NCBI RefSeq assembly: GCF_024166365.1
Contig: NC_064822.1
Location: 104,156,823 to 104,220,822 of the forward strand
Direction: 5' to 3'
From: Elephas maximus indicus
Taxonomy: Eukaryota; Chordata; Mammalia; Proboscidea; Elephantidae
Length of the DNA stretch: 64,000 nt
In this document: positions 24,638 to 64,000 of the stretch, piece by piece
Layout of the letters: every line of letters begins with the position of its first letter
Position numbering within the stretch: the first letter of the stretch is position 1
Program-made: the position numbers and the translations under genes
The notes under the pieces: model-generated
What the model saw: the letters and a program-made list of their open reading frames with translations, nothing else
The model's database searches: none
What the model was told of the DNA's origin: nothing

Positions 24638-24803
24638 AACCAAAAAAACCCAGTGCTGTTGAGTCAATTCCAACTCATAGCGACCCTATAGGACAGAGTA
24701 GAACTGCTTCATAGAGTTTCCAAGGAGCGCCTGGCGGATTCGGACTGCCGACCCTTTGGTTAGGAGCCGTAGCACTTCACCACTACGCCACCAGGGTCTC
24801 CAA
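24638..24803 (-). mobile_element. AfroSINE, short form
   Basis: Minus orientation, ctgttgagtcaattccaact through ccaccagggtctcc. Intergenic between CCNT1 and TEX49. Confidence 0.88.
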
Positions 24804-26059
24804 AAGAACAATTAAGCCAGAGGAATGTTCCTCTTTAAAAAAATATTAAGACTCTGTTTCCTGGAAATCATACCTACAGGGCTACTCTTCTACTTACTGG
24901 GCTAATTTGCTCTGGATATAGGATTATACCATATTTTGTAGTTCTCATTTTCGACTGTGCTTATAAATGCCAACTTTTTCAGTCATGCCAAACATTACCA
25001 TTTACAACTGTTAAAATAGTTTATTGCCAACATTCCTGTAGTCTCCAACTTAAAATAGGAAGAGATGGTGTGCCACTACACAGCTCTTTCCAACTCCACT
25101 TTTGATGAGGTCAGCCATGGTATTTGTGTGAGTAAATGATTAACAACCAGCTGTCCAGAATATGTGTATGTATGTGTATATAAGTTGTAAATTTTACTGA
25201 CATAAAGGATGTATAGCACACAATGTATTTAAAATAATAAGAAGAAATACAATATTCTTCATTGTAAATTTCTTATAGCCAACTGATTGTCACAAAATAC
25301 ATTCATTGACTTTTGCCAAACTCTTAAATCAGTAGCCAACCTGTGGTTGCAATTGCCAGAGTGTAGCTTTGAATGTTGGTTGATATTTTCACTTGAATTA
25401 ATCATGAGATCAAAGTGAAACAATGAAAATTTATATCAGAACTTCACTCATTTGTGAGTGACTTGAGAAACTTATTTGAATTAGATAATGGTTTTTGAAT
25501 ACTGAAAGAATTTTGCTTGATTTTTTTTTTGCTGTTGACAATGTAATGATTATAGATATGACATACTTTTAAATTTAATCTGTAGTATTAACATTTTCTC
25601 TATCACTTAAGCCTAGACAATGGCAGTCAACAGAACAAATCGAGCTCTTGTTTATAGCATTTGCCAATTTCTGTGGTGTAAATTCTACTGTGGCTGATTT
25701 CAAGCTATCAATGTGACATCACTGATCATGGAGTTGGGAAGACATGTGCATACCATTATTTAGTATTTCCTTCATACGGGCACAAAAGATGTAAATAACC
25801 TCATGAGCATAGAAAATAGTAAAATATAGTGTAATAATTAGGGCAAGATGAGTTAGGAATATTTTTCACCTTCGTTTTTAGTATAGCTTATTCAGTTGTA
25901 GGAAATAATATACTTTAATTTTTAATTATAGCTTATTATTTAACAACCAGCTCACAAAATTCTTGAAAATTTAACAAGCCACTCTCACACACAGTATGAG
26001 CACGTTCCAGTATACCGCTGCTTGAAATAATTTAAAGACTTATTGGAAGTATCAGATTC

Positions 26060-26290
26060 AGATTTAAATGATGCTTGTTAAGCGCTTCTTATGTGATGAA
26101 CGTGGTGCTAAGAATCTTTGTGTATATCTGTATCATGTAATTCTCATAACTGTATGAGATACGTATATCATTGCTCTTTTTTAAAATAAAAAGCAGGCTT
26201 AGCTAATCTATTCAAAGTCAGATATCTAGAAGTGGCAAAGCTAAGATTTGAGCCCAAGTCAGTGCTCTTTCTGCTTACCACCTTCTGAAG
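26060..26290 (-). repeat. MIR SINE, minus orientation
   Basis: ttgttaagcgcttcttatgt through gcccaagtcagtgctctttc reads as MIR in reverse; it lies just upstream of TEX49. Confidence 0.65.
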
Positions 26291-26453
26291 CTTAAGGTAT
26301 AAATAAGACTAAGGCAGAAAAAGGATTCTGGCGCTTGATTCCTCTTTTTTCCTCAAGTTGTTTAGCCCGCTTCCACATGAGCTCCACTGTGAACCCATAA
26401 ATCCTGTGCCTCATTAGACAAAGGGAGTGTCAGTCATACTAATTCTTTAGGAC

Positions 26454-26468
26454 ATTACCATGGTTACT
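26454..26468 (+). promoter_or_regulatory. RFX X-box-like palindrome upstream of TEX49
   Basis: The sequence attaccatggttact is close to the RFX-factor X-box, an inverted repeat of the form GTTNCC-ATGG-NAAC, with a mismatch in the right arm. It lies about 60 nt before the TEX49 start codon. RFX factors (RFX2 in spermatids) drive many testis and ciliary genes through such boxes. The motif is visible; its use is inferred. Confidence 0.5.
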
Positions 26469-26470
26469 AA

Positions 26471-53931
<27,461 letters not shown>

Positions 53932-54075
53932 GCAGGATATGTGTGCAGAAGGACAAGATGGACTGTGGAGGGAGTATAAAGAGGGAAAAGAGGGAGAGGG
54001 TACCCTGGTCCAAACGGCTAACTAAAGAGAGGAGGGGGTCCAGAAAGCATAATAAACAGATTAGACTAGAAGTCA
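53932..54075 (+). other. TEX49: TEX49 3'UTR and poly(A) signal
   Basis: After the stop codon a canonical AATAAA stands at 54051-54056, so cleavage is expected about 15-25 nt later. This gives a 3'UTR of roughly 140 nt. Confidence 0.65.
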
Positions 54076-54424
54076 CTTGTGTGTACTGGAACGTGTGTGT
54101 AGGGTGAGAGCAGGTGTGTAAGAGACTTCTGTAGGAGCCAGGCCTTGGTGTGAGAGGTTGGGGAGGAGCCCAGGCACGTGGAAGGACCACCCTAGGGGCA
54201 TCTTGACCTCATGCGTGACAGGGGGTGCTCACAAGACTGAAGGGCCTAGAGTAGCCATGCTCCCTAAAGACACTGCAGCTTCACCTTGGCAGAGAGCCAG
54301 AGGGAGACCTCTGACAACAGACAAGAAACACCCACAGAGCCCTGGGGCTAGAGGCTACCTTTTGCTCTAGGCTTTACCACTTCTGACCCAACCTGGGGCC
54401 CAGAACAGCTGCAGAGAACAGGGA

Positions 54425-64000
<9,576 letters not shown>

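Larger units (their letters stand above)
22680..26450. other. Intergenic region between CCNT1 promoter and TEX49
   Basis: Holds MIR fragments, three AfroSINEs and AT-rich sequence (24805-26060) in which I see no gene, RNA gene or clear repeat. The two genes diverge from opposite ends of this stretch. Confidence 0.6.

Overview
This is a 64 kb piece of a mammalian nuclear genome. It has spliced genes with long introns, one CpG-island promoter and dense interspersed repeats. The lineage is afrotherian (elephant, sirenian or hyrax type). At least 25 copies of the afrotherian tRNA-derived SINE (AfroSINE) are present, with a tRNA-like B box and a tail containing gggtcgctatgagtcggaatc. Several RTE-clade LINE copies of the kind known from elephant are also present. 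I cannot settle the species from sequence alone; an elephant is my best guess.

Three protein-coding genes can be built exon by exon, and gene order matches human 12q13.12. (1) CCNT1 (cyclin T1, the P-TEFb cyclin) lies on the minus strand. All nine coding exons fall between 22191 and 1064, joining in frame to 727 residues; its 3'UTR runs off the left edge and its CpG-island promoter is at about 21.85-22.65 kb. (2) A small plus-strand gene that I identify as TEX49 has four coding exons at 26528-26606, 48384-48506, 53275-53419 and 53883-53931. Splice phases agree throughout and give 131 residues. Each exon is very short, so it is easily missed. (3) ADCY6 (adenylyl cyclase 6) lies on the minus strand. 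The last 13 coding exons (566 residues: end of the C1 region, second membrane cassette, C2 catalytic domain) occupy 63975-56785, followed by a 3'UTR of about 2.4 kb; the 5' half is beyond the right edge.

Layout: 1-22.2 kb CCNT1, with introns carrying SINEs, L1 3' ends, LTR-like pieces and a broken retrocopy; 22.2-26.45 kb intergenic; 26.5-54.06 kb TEX49, whose 21.8 kb first intron is a transposon sink (two long degenerate RTE copies across the gene, one L1 ORF2 block, solo LTR, nested SINEs); 54.06-54.43 kb a gap of a few hundred bases where TEX49 and ADCY6 meet tail to tail; 54.43-64 kb ADCY6.

The genes are not a functional operon. CCNT1 is a general transcription-elongation cofactor, ADCY6 is a membrane signalling enzyme, and TEX49 is a small testis-type protein of unknown function. 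The most notable observations are the complete TEX49 model with an RFX X-box-like palindrome upstream of its start, the shared 3' end of the RTE LINE and the AfroSINE, a datable nest of insertions, and Cys261 in cyclin T1. No CRISPR array, operon, prophage or other prokaryotic feature is present.
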